Numbered from the stretch's first letter, positions 8,182 through 17,122 are shown. The stretch is DNA of 64,000 bases from Verrucomicrobiota bacterium (GCA_903970595.1 CAJCJI010000178.1:1-64000); one strand, 5' to 3'. Notes: generated by a model not told the origin, from the letters alone. A program made the numbers and translations.

Positions 8182-9264
8182 ATGGCCGAACAACCGGAAC
8201 AAGACCGCACTGAGCAGGCGACGCCATTCAAGCTGGACGAGGCGCGGGACAAGGGCCTGGTGCCCCGCAGCGGGGAAGTCAGTGTGGCCGCCGGCTTGAT
8301 CGGCGCGGTGCTGTGTGTGGCGATGTTCTCCGGCTGGATGATGCAGCAATTGCTGCAGTTGCAGCGGCGAACGCTGCTGCAGGCGGGGGGCTGGAGCTTT
8401 GACGTCTCGCATGTGACACATTGGCTGGCGCTGCTCGGCGGGCGCGGTCTTTACATCCTCAGCCCCTTGTTCGCGCTGGTCGTCGTGGCCGCCGTGCTGG
8501 GCAATTTTCTGCAAGTGGGCCCGGTTTTCAGCACGACCGCCCTGAAACCGGATTTCACGCGGCTCAACCCCGCCACCGGCCTGCGTCGCATCTTCTCCAG
8601 CCGCAGCGTCTTCGAGCTGATCAAGGTTCTGGCCAAGCTGCTGCTGTTCGGGGGTATCGCCTATGCGGTGATGAGCGGCTTGTTCGCGCGCCTGCCGCAG
8701 TTTTATCAGATGCCCGTTGCGGGCTATCCTTCGGCCCTGCGGCACGAGGTGATGCGCCTGTTGGAGGCGTTGACCGGCGCGGCAATTTTCGTCGCGATCG
8801 CTGACCTGGTCTTTACCCGCTGGGAATTCGGCCGCCGTATGCGCATGAGTCGGCGGGAACTGCGCGACGAGCTCAAGCGGCGGGAAGGCGACCCCCAGAT
8901 CCGCAGCCGGCGGCGGGCTGCGATGCGGGAAATGCGCAAGCGCACCGCCGCCCTGGGCAAGGTCAAGGACGCCGATGTGATCATCACCAATCCCACGCAC
9001 TATGCGGTTGCGCTCAAGTACCGGCGGGGCAAGGCGCCGGCCCCGGAAGTCATTGCCAAGGGTTCCGGCGGCATGGCACGGGCGATGCGCGAGCTGGGCT
9101 TCCGTTACCAGGTACGTATCGTATCCAGCCCTGAACTGGCGCGTGCCCTGTTTCGGGACGTGCCGCTTGGCGGCATGATTCCGGTCAAGCACTATGACGA
9201 AGTGGCGGCAATCCTGCGCCGCGTATACGAAGCCATGGGCCGAAAAATGGACAAGTTGAGATGA
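8182..9264 (+). CDS. flhB: Flagellar export switch protein FlhB
   Basis: The 360-aa protein has the N-terminal EQDRTEQATPFKLDEARDKGLVPRS signature, four membrane helices and a cytosolic domain with the self-cleaving NPTH motif (Asn270) in VIITNPTHYAVALKY. Cleavage at this site switches export from rod/hook to late substrates, so an intact NPTH suggests the switch is kept. The C-terminal region (VRIVSSPELARALFRDVPLGGMIP) is complete. It overlaps flhA by four bases. Confidence 0.95.
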   Translation: MAEQPEQDRTEQATPFKLDEARDKGLVPRSGEVSVAAGLIGAVLCVAMFSGWMMQQLLQLQRRTLLQAGGWSFDVSHVTHWLALLGGRGLYILSPLFALVVVAAVLGNFLQVGPVFSTTALKPDFTRLNPATGLRRIFSSRSVFELIKVLAKLLLFGGIAYAVMSGLFARLPQFYQMPVAGYPSALRHEVMRLLEALTGAAIFVAIADLVFTRWEFGRRMRMSRRELRDELKRREGDPQIRSRRRAAMREMRKRTAALGKVKDADVIITNPTHYAVALKYRRGKAPAPEVIAKGSGGMARAMRELGFRYQVRIVSSPELARALFRDVPLGGMIPVKHYDEVAAILRRVYEAMGRKMDKLR

Positions 9265-11318
9265 ATATCCTGAAGATGGCGTTCGGCTCCCGCAGTGATC
9301 TGGCAATCATCCTGGCGGTGCTTGGCATCCTGTTCGTGCTGTTCTTTCCGATTCCGTCGCCGCTGCTGGATTTCCTGCTGATCCTGAACCTCAGCTTTGC
9401 CATGCTGATCCTGCTCCTGACCTTTTATACGGACAAACCGCTGGGGTTTTCCACCTTTCCCTCACTGCTACTGATCGCCACGCTGTTCCGGTTGTCCCTC
9501 AACGTCGCCGCGACCCGGCTGATCCTGTCGAAAGGGGACGCCGGGCATGTCATCGCCACTGTCGGTACCCATGTAGTAGCCGGTAACTATGTGATCGGCC
9601 TGGTAGTTTTCCTGATTCTCATCGTGGTGCAGTACGTGGTTGTGACGAGCGGCGCGCAGCGTGTCGCCGAAGTGGCTGCGCGATTCACCCTGGACGCCAT
9701 GCCGGGCAAGCAAATGAGCGTCGACGCCGAAATGAACATGGGCCTGATCGATGAGAAGGAGGCCAGGCGCCGCCGCTCGGAGATCGAAAAGGAGGCCAAT
9801 TTCTACGGCGCGATGGATGGGGCCAGCAAGTTCGTCAAGGGCGATGCGGTCGCCGGCATCATCATCATCCTGATCAACATCATTGGCGGCCTGTCGGTCG
9901 GTTTGGTGCAGCGGGGGCTTTCGTGGGCGCAGGCGCTAAATTTGTACACGCTGCTGACCGTAGGCGATGGCATTGTGACGCAGATCCCGGCATTGGTGAT
10001 CGCCACCGCCACCGGCATCATCGTCACGCGCGCGGCCACCGACGCGCATCTGAGCGAGGAAATCGCCAAACAGGTCACGCGCTATCCTAAATCGCTGGTG
10101 ACGGTTGGGGTGGCCCTGATGCTGTCCCTGTTCATGCCCGGAATTCCAGTATTTCCCGTGCTCATCCTGCTTGCTGTGGATGCGGGCCTGCTGGCTATTG
10201 CCGTCCGAACGAAGGGTAGGGAAGCAACCGACGCCGCCGCGGCACTAGTGGGTCCCAGCGACGGCTTGCCCGCGCAGGAGGACCTCACAGCGTTGCTTCC
10301 GGTAGATCCTATCGAGGTCCAGATTGGACCCGCGCTGGTGCCGGTACTGGGTCAGACGGAGGGGCCTTTCATGCGTCGCGTTCAGGCATTCCGTCGCCAG
10401 TATGCAATCGATTACGGCTTCGTCTTTCCGCCGGTCCGCGTGCGCGAGATTGCCAAGAAAAGCGGCGACGAATACGAAGTTCGGATTCAGGGCGCGAAGA
10501 TCGCCTCTGGGCAACTGCTACCCGAGCAGGTGTTGGCGATCAACCCTGGCGGCGAGCGGGCCCGCCTGGCCGGAACCGCAACCCGCGACCCGACATTCGG
10601 CCTGGCGGCGGTGTGGGTTCCGGAGCGCGAACGCGAGCGTGCGCAGCGGGCGGGCTATACGGTGGTTGATCCGGTGACCGTCATCAGCACCCATTTCAAT
10701 GAACTGATCAAGACCCATGCGGCCGACCTGCTGTCCCGGCCGGAAACCGAGGCCCTGCTGGGGCGTGTACGCCAGAAATATCCGACACTGGTCGAGGAAC
10801 TGCTACCTGGAATCCTGTCCTTTGGTGAGGTACAGCGCGTTTTGCAGAATCTGTTGCGCGAGAAGGTCTCGATCCGAAATCTGGAGTACATCGTCGAGCT
10901 GCTGCTGGAGCAAGGGCGCCTGACGCGGGACACCGATGTGTTGACTGAATCGGTGCGGGAACGCCTGGGCAACATCATTTGCGACCGTCTGGGCGCCAGC
11001 GACGGTTCAATGCACGTGCTGACGTTCGACCCCAAGATCGAGGAGCGACTGCGTGCAGGTCTGCGCCAGACCGACAAGCACACCGCCCTGATCATTGATC
11101 CGCCGATGGCGGAAACCCTGCTGCGACGCCTGGCACAGCGTTGCGAGGAAATGATGCTGCAGAATTTGATGCCAATTCTGTTGTGCACGCCATCGCTGCG
11201 GCGGCATGTGCGCCGGCTGACCGAGCGGGCGCTTCCGCATCTGACGGTTCTATCGGTCAACGAGGTGCCGCAAACCAGGACCATTCGGGCCTTCGCGATG
11301 GTTGAAAAAATAGCCTGA
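9261..11318 (+). CDS. flhA: Flagellar export protein FlhA
   Basis: The 685-aa product has the full FHIPEP family layout. About eight N-terminal membrane helices contain the conserved FSTFPSLLLIATLFRLSLNVAATRLIL and the cytosolic FHIPEP loop (SVDAEMNMGLIDEKEARRRR). A large soluble domain follows from about residue 320 (VQIGPALVPVLGQTEGPFMRRVQAFRRQ) to the C-terminus. FlhA forms the nonameric ring that docks chaperone-substrate complexes and uses the proton gradient. Length is normal. It ends the first gene run and is followed by the only long gap inside the block. Confidence 0.95.
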   Translation: MNILKMAFGSRSDLAIILAVLGILFVLFFPIPSPLLDFLLILNLSFAMLILLLTFYTDKPLGFSTFPSLLLIATLFRLSLNVAATRLILSKGDAGHVIATVGTHVVAGNYVIGLVVFLILIVVQYVVVTSGAQRVAEVAARFTLDAMPGKQMSVDAEMNMGLIDEKEARRRRSEIEKEANFYGAMDGASKFVKGDAVAGIIIILINIIGGLSVGLVQRGLSWAQALNLYTLLTVGDGIVTQIPALVIATATGIIVTRAATDAHLSEEIAKQVTRYPKSLVTVGVALMLSLFMPGIPVFPVLILLAVDAGLLAIAVRTKGREATDAAAALVGPSDGLPAQEDLTALLPVDPIEVQIGPALVPVLGQTEGPFMRRVQAFRRQYAIDYGFVFPPVRVREIAKKSGDEYEVRIQGAKIASGQLLPEQVLAINPGGERARLAGTATRDPTFGLAAVWVPERERERAQRAGYTVVDPVTVISTHFNELIKTHAADLLSRPETEALLGRVRQKYPTLVEELLPGILSFGEVQRVLQNLLREKVSIRNLEYIVELLLEQGRLTRDTDVLTESVRERLGNIICDRLGASDGSMHVLTFDPKIEERLRAGLRQTDKHTALIIDPPMAETLLRRLAQRCEEMMLQNLMPILLCTPSLRRHVRRLTERALPHLTVLSVNEVPQTRTIRAFAMVEKIA

Positions 11319-11476
11319 CCTGCCGGGCGCTCCTTCGCCCCAAGATATTCTTACGTTTACTTTACATTGCGCCCCGCCGCGGTGCATTGCTTCTCCGGCA
11401 GAACCGGGCACGGAGTACCGGCTTGAACGGGACTACGCAAGCGCCTGTTTCATTCAGATGTCAGCTTGGCATTGCG

Positions 11477-11504
11477 CTCGAATGTGACCTGGACCACATT
11501 CGAG
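11477..11504. promoter_or_regulatory. CRP/Vfr/Clp-type operator
   Basis: A perfect 10-bp inverted repeat, CTCGAATGTG and CACATTCGAG, is separated by 8 bp. Its core reads TGTGA-CCTGGA-CCACA. The known CRP consensus is TGTGA-N6-TCACA within a 22-bp palindrome. By eye 17 of the 20 inner bases agree with the ideal E. coli site. No T-tract follows, so it is not a terminator. CRP-family proteins control flagellar master genes in several gammaproteobacteria. The site would place the flgF-to-fliA genes under cAMP or a related signal. Confidence 0.65.
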
Positions 11505-11550
11505 GCCGATTCCTAAGTCGAATCAGCAAAAAAATTTACGCAAAAGGGTC

Positions 11551-11580
11551 TTTCTGGGCGGCGATCCGGTGATATATGAT
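11551..11580 (+). promoter_or_regulatory. Possible sigma-70 promoter for the flgF run
   Basis: TTTCTG (11551-11556) and TATGAT (11575-11580) are separated by 18 bp. The -10 matches consensus at five of six positions, while the -35 is poor, as is usual at activator-dependent promoters. The CRP-type site would be centred roughly 95 bp upstream of the predicted start, a distance that is permitted on the right helical face but is not optimal. This is a weak call. Confidence 0.3.
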
Positions 11581-11701
11581 GAATGCGATTTCGCAGGGAA
11601 TCGGCGGAAGTAACGAGGGAGCAGGTGCAAAGCCTAGCTCAGGGATCAGGGAGTGCAATTTACGACTTAGCGCGGCTTAAACTGTGCGCCTTGGGGGAAA
11701 T

Positions 11702-12421
11702 TTGGACAGCGTATTTGCGGTAGCCCGCATTGGCATGCTTGCCGATTTTGCGCGCTTATCCGTTCAGTCGCAGAATCTTGCCAATGTCGATACCGTCGGT
11801 TACAAGCGACAGGTATCAGTGACCACGGGTTTTGACGCTCGCCTTGACAGTGTGCAGCAGATCGACGACGTCAGCCTGGCGAGCACTTCGCTTACGGACG
11901 TACAGGCCGGTGTTCTCAAGGGGACCACCCGCCCGCTGGACCTTGCCTTAGACGGGGACGGCTTTTTTTCAGTTCGCACGTCCTCCGGAGTGCGGTACAC
12001 CCGGCGCGGGGATTTCTCCCTTGACGCGACTGGACGATTGGTCAATTCCGCCGGCGATCCGGTTCTGGGAGGTGGCGGCGAACTCGTATTGCCGAATATG
12101 GCTGTCACCATCGACAGTACCGGCAAGATCTTCGATTCCAATCAGCAACCGCTCGGGCAACTCGATATTGCACAGTTTTCCGATCCCAAGCGGCTTCGTT
12201 ATCTCGGCGCAGGGCAGTTCGACGCCGCGGGCCAGGCACCAACGGGAGAGGTGACCGCGACCAGGGTGCGTTCCGGATACCTTGAAGCGTCCAATGTGCA
12301 GCCGGCACACGAGATGATCGGCTTGATGGATGTATCGCGGCAGTTTCAGCTGACCAAAAGCGTACTCACGGCCCGCGACGAGATGCTGGACAGTGCGGCA
12401 AACACCCTGGCCCAGTTCTGA
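11702..12421 (+). CDS. flgF: Flagellar proximal rod protein FlgF
   Basis: The 239-aa protein belongs to the FlgF/FlgG rod-hook family. Features include the N-terminal SQNLANVDTVGYKRQ motif, LDLALDGDGFFSVRTSSGVRYTRRGDFSLDATGRLV in the middle, and SGYLEASNVQPAHEMIGLMDVSRQFQLTKSVL at the C-terminus. TTG 11702 is preferred because a GGGGGAA stretch lies just upstream and the protein then begins MDSVFAVA, parallel to FlgG. GTG 11684 is possible but has no ribosome-binding site. FlgF sits before flgG in the usual order and should form the proximal rod. Confidence 0.88.
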   Translation: MDSVFAVARIGMLADFARLSVQSQNLANVDTVGYKRQVSVTTGFDARLDSVQQIDDVSLASTSLTDVQAGVLKGTTRPLDLALDGDGFFSVRTSSGVRYTRRGDFSLDATGRLVNSAGDPVLGGGGELVLPNMAVTIDSTGKIFDSNQQPLGQLDIAQFSDPKRLRYLGAGQFDAAGQAPTGEVTATRVRSGYLEASNVQPAHEMIGLMDVSRQFQLTKSVLTARDEMLDSAANTLAQF

Positions 12422-12454
12422 TCGGAACGGGCACTATATACCGGAGCATGAAAC

Positions 12455-13237
12455 TTGCTTGACTCGATCTACATCGCGGCAACCGGTATCGGCGCTCAAC
12501 AGACCCGCATTGATGCGATTTCCAATGACGTCGCCAACGTGAATACCACCGCCTACAAGATGCAGCGGGCCAATTTCGAGGACGTATTCTATCGTCGGGC
12601 CGCGCAGAGATCGGGCGACTCAGCGCCACTGGCGCTACCCGCGCCGGTCGGTCTGGGCGTGGCTGTGTCTGGAACCCAGACGATCTTCACCCCGGGCAGT
12701 CTGACGCAAACGAACAATCCACTGGATCTTGCGATCAGCGGCAATGGATTCTTCGAGGTGCAGATGTCGGACGGCGCCACGGCCTATACCCGTCTGGGGT
12801 CCCTTGGCCTGGATGAGAAGGGCGAATTGGTCACCCAGGGTGGTGACCCGCTCAAAGTGCGCTTCGTGGTGCCATCGACTGCGACGGCGGTACAGGTGGC
12901 GGCCAATGGCCAGGTCACCGCCAACGTGGCAGGGCAGGCAAACCCGGTGGTTCTCGGCACGCTGGAGCTGGCGAATTTTGTCAACCCCGAAGGCCTGACG
13001 CCCCTGGGTTCGGGCCTCTACGCAGCAACCAACGATTCGGGGCCCGCATTCCAGGCGGTGCCGGGCCAGGAGGGCATGGGGACCTTAAGTCAGGGCTACC
13101 TTGAGTCCTCGAATGTGGACCTGACCTCGGAACTGGTGTCGTTGACCCTCGCCCAGCAGGCCTACCAGCTGAGTTCGAGAGTGCTGCAGGTGTCCGACGA
13201 CATCCTGTCCACCATCACCAACTTCCGTCGCAGTTGA
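12455..13237 (+). CDS. flgG: Flagellar distal rod protein FlgG
   Basis: The 260-aa product starts at TTG with GGAG just upstream. It shows the FlgG hallmarks: MLDSIYIAATGIGAQQTRIDAISNDVANVNTTAYK, NPLDLAISGNGFFEVQMSDG, and the C-terminal YLESSNVDLTSELVSLTLAQQAYQLSSRVLQ. FlgG forms the distal rod, which crosses the peptidoglycan and reaches the L ring. Length is normal. Confidence 0.93.
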   Translation: MLDSIYIAATGIGAQQTRIDAISNDVANVNTTAYKMQRANFEDVFYRRAAQRSGDSAPLALPAPVGLGVAVSGTQTIFTPGSLTQTNNPLDLAISGNGFFEVQMSDGATAYTRLGSLGLDEKGELVTQGGDPLKVRFVVPSTATAVQVAANGQVTANVAGQANPVVLGTLELANFVNPEGLTPLGSGLYAATNDSGPAFQAVPGQEGMGTLSQGYLESSNVDLTSELVSLTLAQQAYQLSSRVLQVSDDILSTITNFRRS

Positions 13238-13241
13238 GCCC

Positions 13242-14225
13242 GTGTCCCCAGCGCGCCGCTACTTGGGCTTGTTGTTGGCCTCAGCATGCTGCTGCGCAGC
13301 CACGGCAGCTGCACTCGAGCCGCTCACGCTGGAGCTCCAGCCGGCTTTGACAAGTGGTTCGGCCGTGGTGCGTCTGGATCAGTTCGTCTCGATCAGCGGC
13401 GGCGATGAGGCGCTTCGGTCGCGGCTGGGTTCTGTAGAGTTGCGGCTGGTCAGCCCGCCTGGCGCCGAAGAGCGTGTCACTCGCGATGACGTATCGGCCC
13501 TGGTGGCGCTGCGCATGCCGGATCTGGCCAGCCCCCTGCTGTGGAAAGGCTCCTCGACGATTTCGCGGATTCGGGTTCAGGGCCGGCCGTTGGACTTGCA
13601 GCAACTAACGCAGGAAGGGCAGGCCTTGCTGGAAGATTGGCTGCGCGCCCGCGTCGAGCGATTCAAGGTCGTGCCGCTTTCCGACAGGCAGATCGCCGAG
13701 GCCGAGTCGGCGGCAGACGAAACCGCGACGCTGCGCCCGTTCGCCGGACCGGTGTCGGCCAGGACGGCACTCTGGGTAGATCTGGCGCGACCCGGCCGGC
13801 CTGCTCGCGGCGGCTTTCCCATCTGGTTCGCGGTGGAAGCCTGGGCCGACGCGCCGGTGGCCGCCACCGATATCATCGCCGGTACGCGGCTCAGTGCCGA
13901 GCAGGTGAGCCGATCGCTCCAGGACATCGCCGCGCTGGGTCCGAGGCCCCTGCTGACCGATGCCGACATCCCGGAGAGTGTCGCGGTAGCTCCGATACGG
14001 CAGGGAGAGGCGCTGACCAGAGACCGATTTCGCCAAGCGACGCCGGTGGTGGCCGGTGACGAGGTCCGTCTTCGCGTACAGGATGGGCCGATGCGGGTGG
14101 AAGCTCACGGCATTGCATTGGAGTCAGGAGGCAACGGCCAGCGCATCCGCGTGCGCAATTCCGGCAGTGGCGAGGTGCTGGTCGCCAGCGTGGCCGGCAA
14201 GGGGCTGGTCGAGGTGGCCCCATGA
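13242..14225 (+). CDS. flgA: P-ring assembly chaperone FlgA
   Basis: The 327-aa protein has a signal peptide (MSPARRYLGLLLASACCCAATAAA) and a C-terminal SAF/FlgA domain with DIIAGTRLSAEQVSRSLQDIA, IRQGEALTRDRFRQ and GDEVRLRVQDGPMRVEAHGIALESGGNGQRIRVRN. FlgA is the periplasmic chaperone that helps FlgI assemble the P ring. It is somewhat longer than the E. coli protein because of the N-terminal half, as in many other Pseudomonadota. It overlaps flgH by four bases. Confidence 0.88.
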   Translation: MSPARRYLGLLLASACCCAATAAALEPLTLELQPALTSGSAVVRLDQFVSISGGDEALRSRLGSVELRLVSPPGAEERVTRDDVSALVALRMPDLASPLLWKGSSTISRIRVQGRPLDLQQLTQEGQALLEDWLRARVERFKVVPLSDRQIAEAESAADETATLRPFAGPVSARTALWVDLARPGRPARGGFPIWFAVEAWADAPVAATDIIAGTRLSAEQVSRSLQDIAALGPRPLLTDADIPESVAVAPIRQGEALTRDRFRQATPVVAGDEVRLRVQDGPMRVEAHGIALESGGNGQRIRVRNSGSGEVLVASVAGKGLVEVAP

Positions 14226-14806
14226 GAAGAGATTTGTCGCAGGTCCTTATCGGCCTGTGCTGCTTGGCGGCAGGGATTTCCCAATGCACGCACGCCGGGG
14301 GTCTGTACCACCCGGATGCTTATGCACCACTGACGTCGGACTACCGCGCCTTCAAGGTTGGTGATGCCATTACCGTGATGATCGTGGAATCGGCTAGCGC
14401 CGAGAGCGACGCCGAATCCGACACCAACCGCAATCTGCAGATCACCGCCGGGCTGCAGGGTAGTTCCACGCAGCACACCGCCGGCGCCTCGCTGAGCCGT
14501 CAAAACACCAACAATGGGACCACCACCCGCAATGGCTCGCTCCAGGCGGAGATCACCGCCCGCGTGCAGTCGATCGCCGCAAACGGCGACCTGGCAATCC
14601 ACGGGACGCAATCCATCACGGTGAACGGCGAAACGCAGCGTATCGAACTGTCCGGCGTGGTGCGCTCGATCGACGTATCCGCGGGTAACGTGGTGCAATC
14701 GACGCGACTGTCGAATGCCAGTATCGAATATTCGGGGAAGGGCTTCGTCGATCGCAGCCAGAGCGAAGGCATCATTTCCCGCGTGCTCGATTTCTTCGGG
14801 CTCTGA
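14222..14806 (+). CDS. flgH: Flagellar L-ring protein FlgH (short, no clear lipobox)
   Basis: The 194-aa protein carries FlgH features: GGLYHPDAYAPLTSDYRAFKVGDAITVMIVESASA, the long Ser/Thr/Asn-rich middle, and ITVNGETQRIELSGVVRSIDVSAGNVVQSTRLSNASIEYSGKGFV. FlgH normally is an outer-membrane lipoprotein. Here the signal sequence reads LIGLCCLAAGISQCTHAGGLY and the residue before Cys is Gln, so the usual lipobox is missing. It may be cut by signal peptidase I after THA. The protein is also shorter than the usual 220 to 230 aa. Confidence 0.88.
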   Translation: MRRDLSQVLIGLCCLAAGISQCTHAGGLYHPDAYAPLTSDYRAFKVGDAITVMIVESASAESDAESDTNRNLQITAGLQGSSTQHTAGASLSRQNTNNGTTTRNGSLQAEITARVQSIAANGDLAIHGTQSITVNGETQRIELSGVVRSIDVSAGNVVQSTRLSNASIEYSGKGFVDRSQSEGIISRVLDFFGL

Positions 14807-14808
14807 GC

Positions 14809-15954
14809 GTGCGCCCGCACTTGGCCATGTTCCTACTTTGCGCCTGCGCTGCTGCTGCGGGGGTCCAGGCGAGCGCCGGGGTGCCGGTACTGGCGAAGGT
14901 GCGCGATATCGCCCGCGTCCAGGGTGTGCGTGACAATCCGCTGGTGGGCTATGGCATCGTCGCTGGCCTTGCCGGCACCGGCGATTCGGCCCGCAGCATC
15001 GCAACGCTGCAGTCCATCTCCAACGCGTTGGCACGATTCGGGGTGCGTGTGACCCCCGACCAGATCAACTCGCGCAACGTCGCCGCGGTAATCCTCAGCG
15101 CAACGTTGCCGCCGTTCGCAACGAGCGGCGACAAGCTGGACGTCAACGTGGCATCGCTTGGCGATGCGCGCAGCCTGACCGGCGGCACGCTGATGCTGGC
15201 CGCCCTGAAGGGGCCCGACGATGTCGTATACGCGCTGGCGCAGGGTCCGCTCTCGGTCGGCGGGTTCCGCTATGACGCTTACGGCAACCTGCTGGAAAAG
15301 AACCATCCGACGGTCGGCCAGATTCCCGGAGGCGCCATCATCGAGGCCGATGTGCCGACCAGCATCGTCAGCAAGGCCGGGAGTATTTATGTCGTCCTGG
15401 ACAGTCCCAACTACGTCACCGCACAGCGCATCACCGAGGCGCTCGAGGCCAAGCTTCCGCCGATGCCAGACGCCAGGATCGAACGGGTGCAGGCAGTGGA
15501 TGCCGGGCGGGTCGCCGTGCGTCTTACGCCGGAAGACCAGGCGCAGCTGGTCAGCTTCATGGCGCGGATCGAGGATGCCCAGGTAGTGCCTGATGAAGAG
15601 GCACGCATCGTGGTGAACGAGCGTACCGGCACCGTGGTGAGCGGCGGCGACGTCCGGCTGGGTCAGGTCAGCATCGCGCAAGGCGACCTGAAGGTCGACA
15701 TCTCCACGGATTATGCGCTGGCACAACCGCTGGGCATCGGCAGGGCTGGCAACCGGCCTTCCGGCCTGTTTCCCACTACCCAGATCAGTGCCGATGAAAC
15801 CACGAACGCGGCCGTCAGCCTGCCGTCGGGTACCAGCGTCGCCGACCTGGTTGCAGCCCTCAACCGGCTGAAGGTCGCGCCGCGCGACACTATTTCGATT
15901 TTGCAGGCGATCAAACGGGCGGGGGCGCTGAACGCCCAGCTCATCATTCAGTAA
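14809..15954 (+). CDS. flgI: Flagellar P-ring protein FlgI
   Basis: The 381-aa precursor has a signal peptide and the full FlgI sequence: VRDIARVQGVRDNPLVGYGIVAGLAGTGDS, NVAAVILSATLPPFATSGDKLDVNVASLGDARSLTGGTLMLAALKG, and the C-terminal LPSGTSVADLVAALNRLKVAPRDTISILQAIKRAGALNAQLIIQ. FlgI forms the periplasmic P ring. The GTG start follows the flgH stop by two bases. Presence of FlgA, FlgH and FlgI means the structure is built to cross a Gram-negative envelope. Confidence 0.95.
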   Translation: MRPHLAMFLLCACAAAAGVQASAGVPVLAKVRDIARVQGVRDNPLVGYGIVAGLAGTGDSARSIATLQSISNALARFGVRVTPDQINSRNVAAVILSATLPPFATSGDKLDVNVASLGDARSLTGGTLMLAALKGPDDVVYALAQGPLSVGGFRYDAYGNLLEKNHPTVGQIPGGAIIEADVPTSIVSKAGSIYVVLDSPNYVTAQRITEALEAKLPPMPDARIERVQAVDAGRVAVRLTPEDQAQLVSFMARIEDAQVVPDEEARIVVNERTGTVVSGGDVRLGQVSIAQGDLKVDISTDYALAQPLGIGRAGNRPSGLFPTTQISADETTNAAVSLPSGTSVADLVAALNRLKVAPRDTISILQAIKRAGALNAQLIIQ

Positions 15955-15965
15955 CGGGGGGACCT

Positions 15966-16367
15966 ATGGCAGAGGGCGCACTCATTCAGATTTCCGGCGT
16001 TACGCAACAGCTGGAGCACATGGCCTTGCGCGCCTTCGAGCTGCGGCAACGGGTCATTGCCCACAATATCGCGAACGTCGATTCCGTCGGCTTCCGTCCC
16101 TTGCGCGTCAATTTCGAAGAACAGCTGGGACCGCTGCGCGCGGCGATCGAGGCCCAGGATTCGCCCGACAGGATTGCTGCCCTAGCGGCGCAGGTCCGGC
16201 CCGAGGTGGAGACCGAGGACGCGACGGCGACTCCCTTCGCCACGCCGGGCGAGAACCTTGATGAGCAGCTCGTGGCGCTGACCAAGAACACCCTGGACTA
16301 CGAAGCCATGCTGACGGTTGTGTCGCGCCTCGGCGGACTGCGCCGTCTGGCCATCTCGGGGAGCTGA
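15966..16367 (+). CDS. flgB: Flagellar proximal rod protein FlgB
   Basis: The 133-aa product has the rod-family start LEHMALRAFELRQRVIAHNIANVDSVGFRPLRVNFEEQL and the C-terminal pattern LVALTKNTLDYEAMLTVVSRLGGLRRLAI. A GGGGGGAC ribosome-binding site precedes the ATG. It is the first gene of the flgB-flgC-fliE trio, which is usually kept together because these proteins join the MS ring to the rod. Confidence 0.9.
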   Translation: MAEGALIQISGVTQQLEHMALRAFELRQRVIAHNIANVDSVGFRPLRVNFEEQLGPLRAAIEAQDSPDRIAALAAQVRPEVETEDATATPFATPGENLDEQLVALTKNTLDYEAMLTVVSRLGGLRRLAISGS

Positions 16368-16370
16368 GTG

Positions 16371-16823
16371 ATGCAAGACTATGGTGGCTTGCTGGCAATC
16401 AGCGCGACCGGTATGCAGGCCGAGCGCCTGCGCCTGGAGGTGGCAGCCCAGAACCTGGCCAATGCGCATTCGGTGATCAGCGGTCAAGGCGAGCCCTATC
16501 GCGCGCTGCGCGTAGTGCCATATGCGGCCGGTAGCGAACTGTTCGACAACAAGTTGAAGATTTCAGCCGCTTCCGCAACAGCAGAGCTGCACGGCGTCGG
16601 TCATGTGGAGGTGGTCCCGACCGGCGCGGAGCCGAGGCTCGACCATGATCCGGGAAATCCGTTCGCCGATGCCCAGGGCATGGTGCGCGTGCCGCAAATT
16701 GATGTGGCCGATGAAATGCTCACGGTGCTGACCTCGGTCCGGGCCTACGAGGCAAACGTGCGGGCCATGGCGGCCGCGAAATCGATATTCATGAAAGCGC
16801 TCGACATCGGGAGCAACCACTGA
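16371..16823 (+). CDS. flgC: Flagellar proximal rod protein FlgC
   Basis: The 150-aa protein starts at ATG 16371 (GTG 16368 just before it is also open). It has GGLLAISATGMQAERLRLEVAAQNLANAHSVIS at the N-terminus and VPQIDVADEMLTVLTSVRAYEANVRAMAAAKSIFMKALDIG at the C-terminus, both diagnostic of FlgC. The stop overlaps the fliE start (TGATG). Confidence 0.92.
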   Translation: MQDYGGLLAISATGMQAERLRLEVAAQNLANAHSVISGQGEPYRALRVVPYAAGSELFDNKLKISAASATAELHGVGHVEVVPTGAEPRLDHDPGNPFADAQGMVRVPQIDVADEMLTVLTSVRAYEANVRAMAAAKSIFMKALDIGSNH

Positions 16824-17122
16824 TGAATCTTGCCGTGGAAGCTATTGCCGCAGCCGCACTGCCAGGGGCCGCTGGTGCCACCGCGAATGCGGGCGCTGCG
16901 ATGCCGGATTTCAGCCAGTGGCTTGAGCAGAACGTGAGCGGTGTCAATCAGGACGTGACCCGCGCCGAGCATGCAGCCCAGCTCCTTGCGGCGGGGCAGG
17001 CCGATAGCCTGCCTGACGTGATGATCGCCATCGAGCAGGCACGAGGATCGCTTTCGCTGATGCTGCAGGTGCGCGACCGCCTCGTCAGTGCCTATCAGGA
17101 CATTTTGCGGATGCAAATTTGA
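16823..17122 (+). CDS. fliE: MS ring-rod junction protein FliE
   Basis: The 99-aa product ends with PDVMIAIEQARGSLSLMLQVRDRLVSAYQDILRMQI, the conserved FliE C-terminus. FliE links FliF to the rod and is the first exported substrate. Translation is coupled to flgC through a TGATG overlap. Length is normal. Confidence 0.93.
   Translation: MNLAVEAIAAAALPGAAGATANAGAAMPDFSQWLEQNVSGVNQDVTRAEHAAQLLAAGQADSLPDVMIAIEQARGSLSLMLQVRDRLVSAYQDILRMQI

Larger units (their letters stand above)
11319..11701. promoter_or_regulatory. Long non-coding gap between flhA and flgF
   Basis: This 383-nt stretch is the only long gap in an otherwise packed block. I see no gene in it. It holds a near-consensus CRP-type operator (listed separately), an A-rich run at 11525-11536 and a weak sigma-70-like promoter. 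These features mark it as the likely control region for the rod, ring and hook genes that follow. Confidence 0.6.

Noticed and set aside
11477-11504. Hairpin after flhA read as a transcription terminator
   Set aside because: It is more than 150 nt behind the flhA stop, lacks a T-tract, and its core fits the CRP consensus well.
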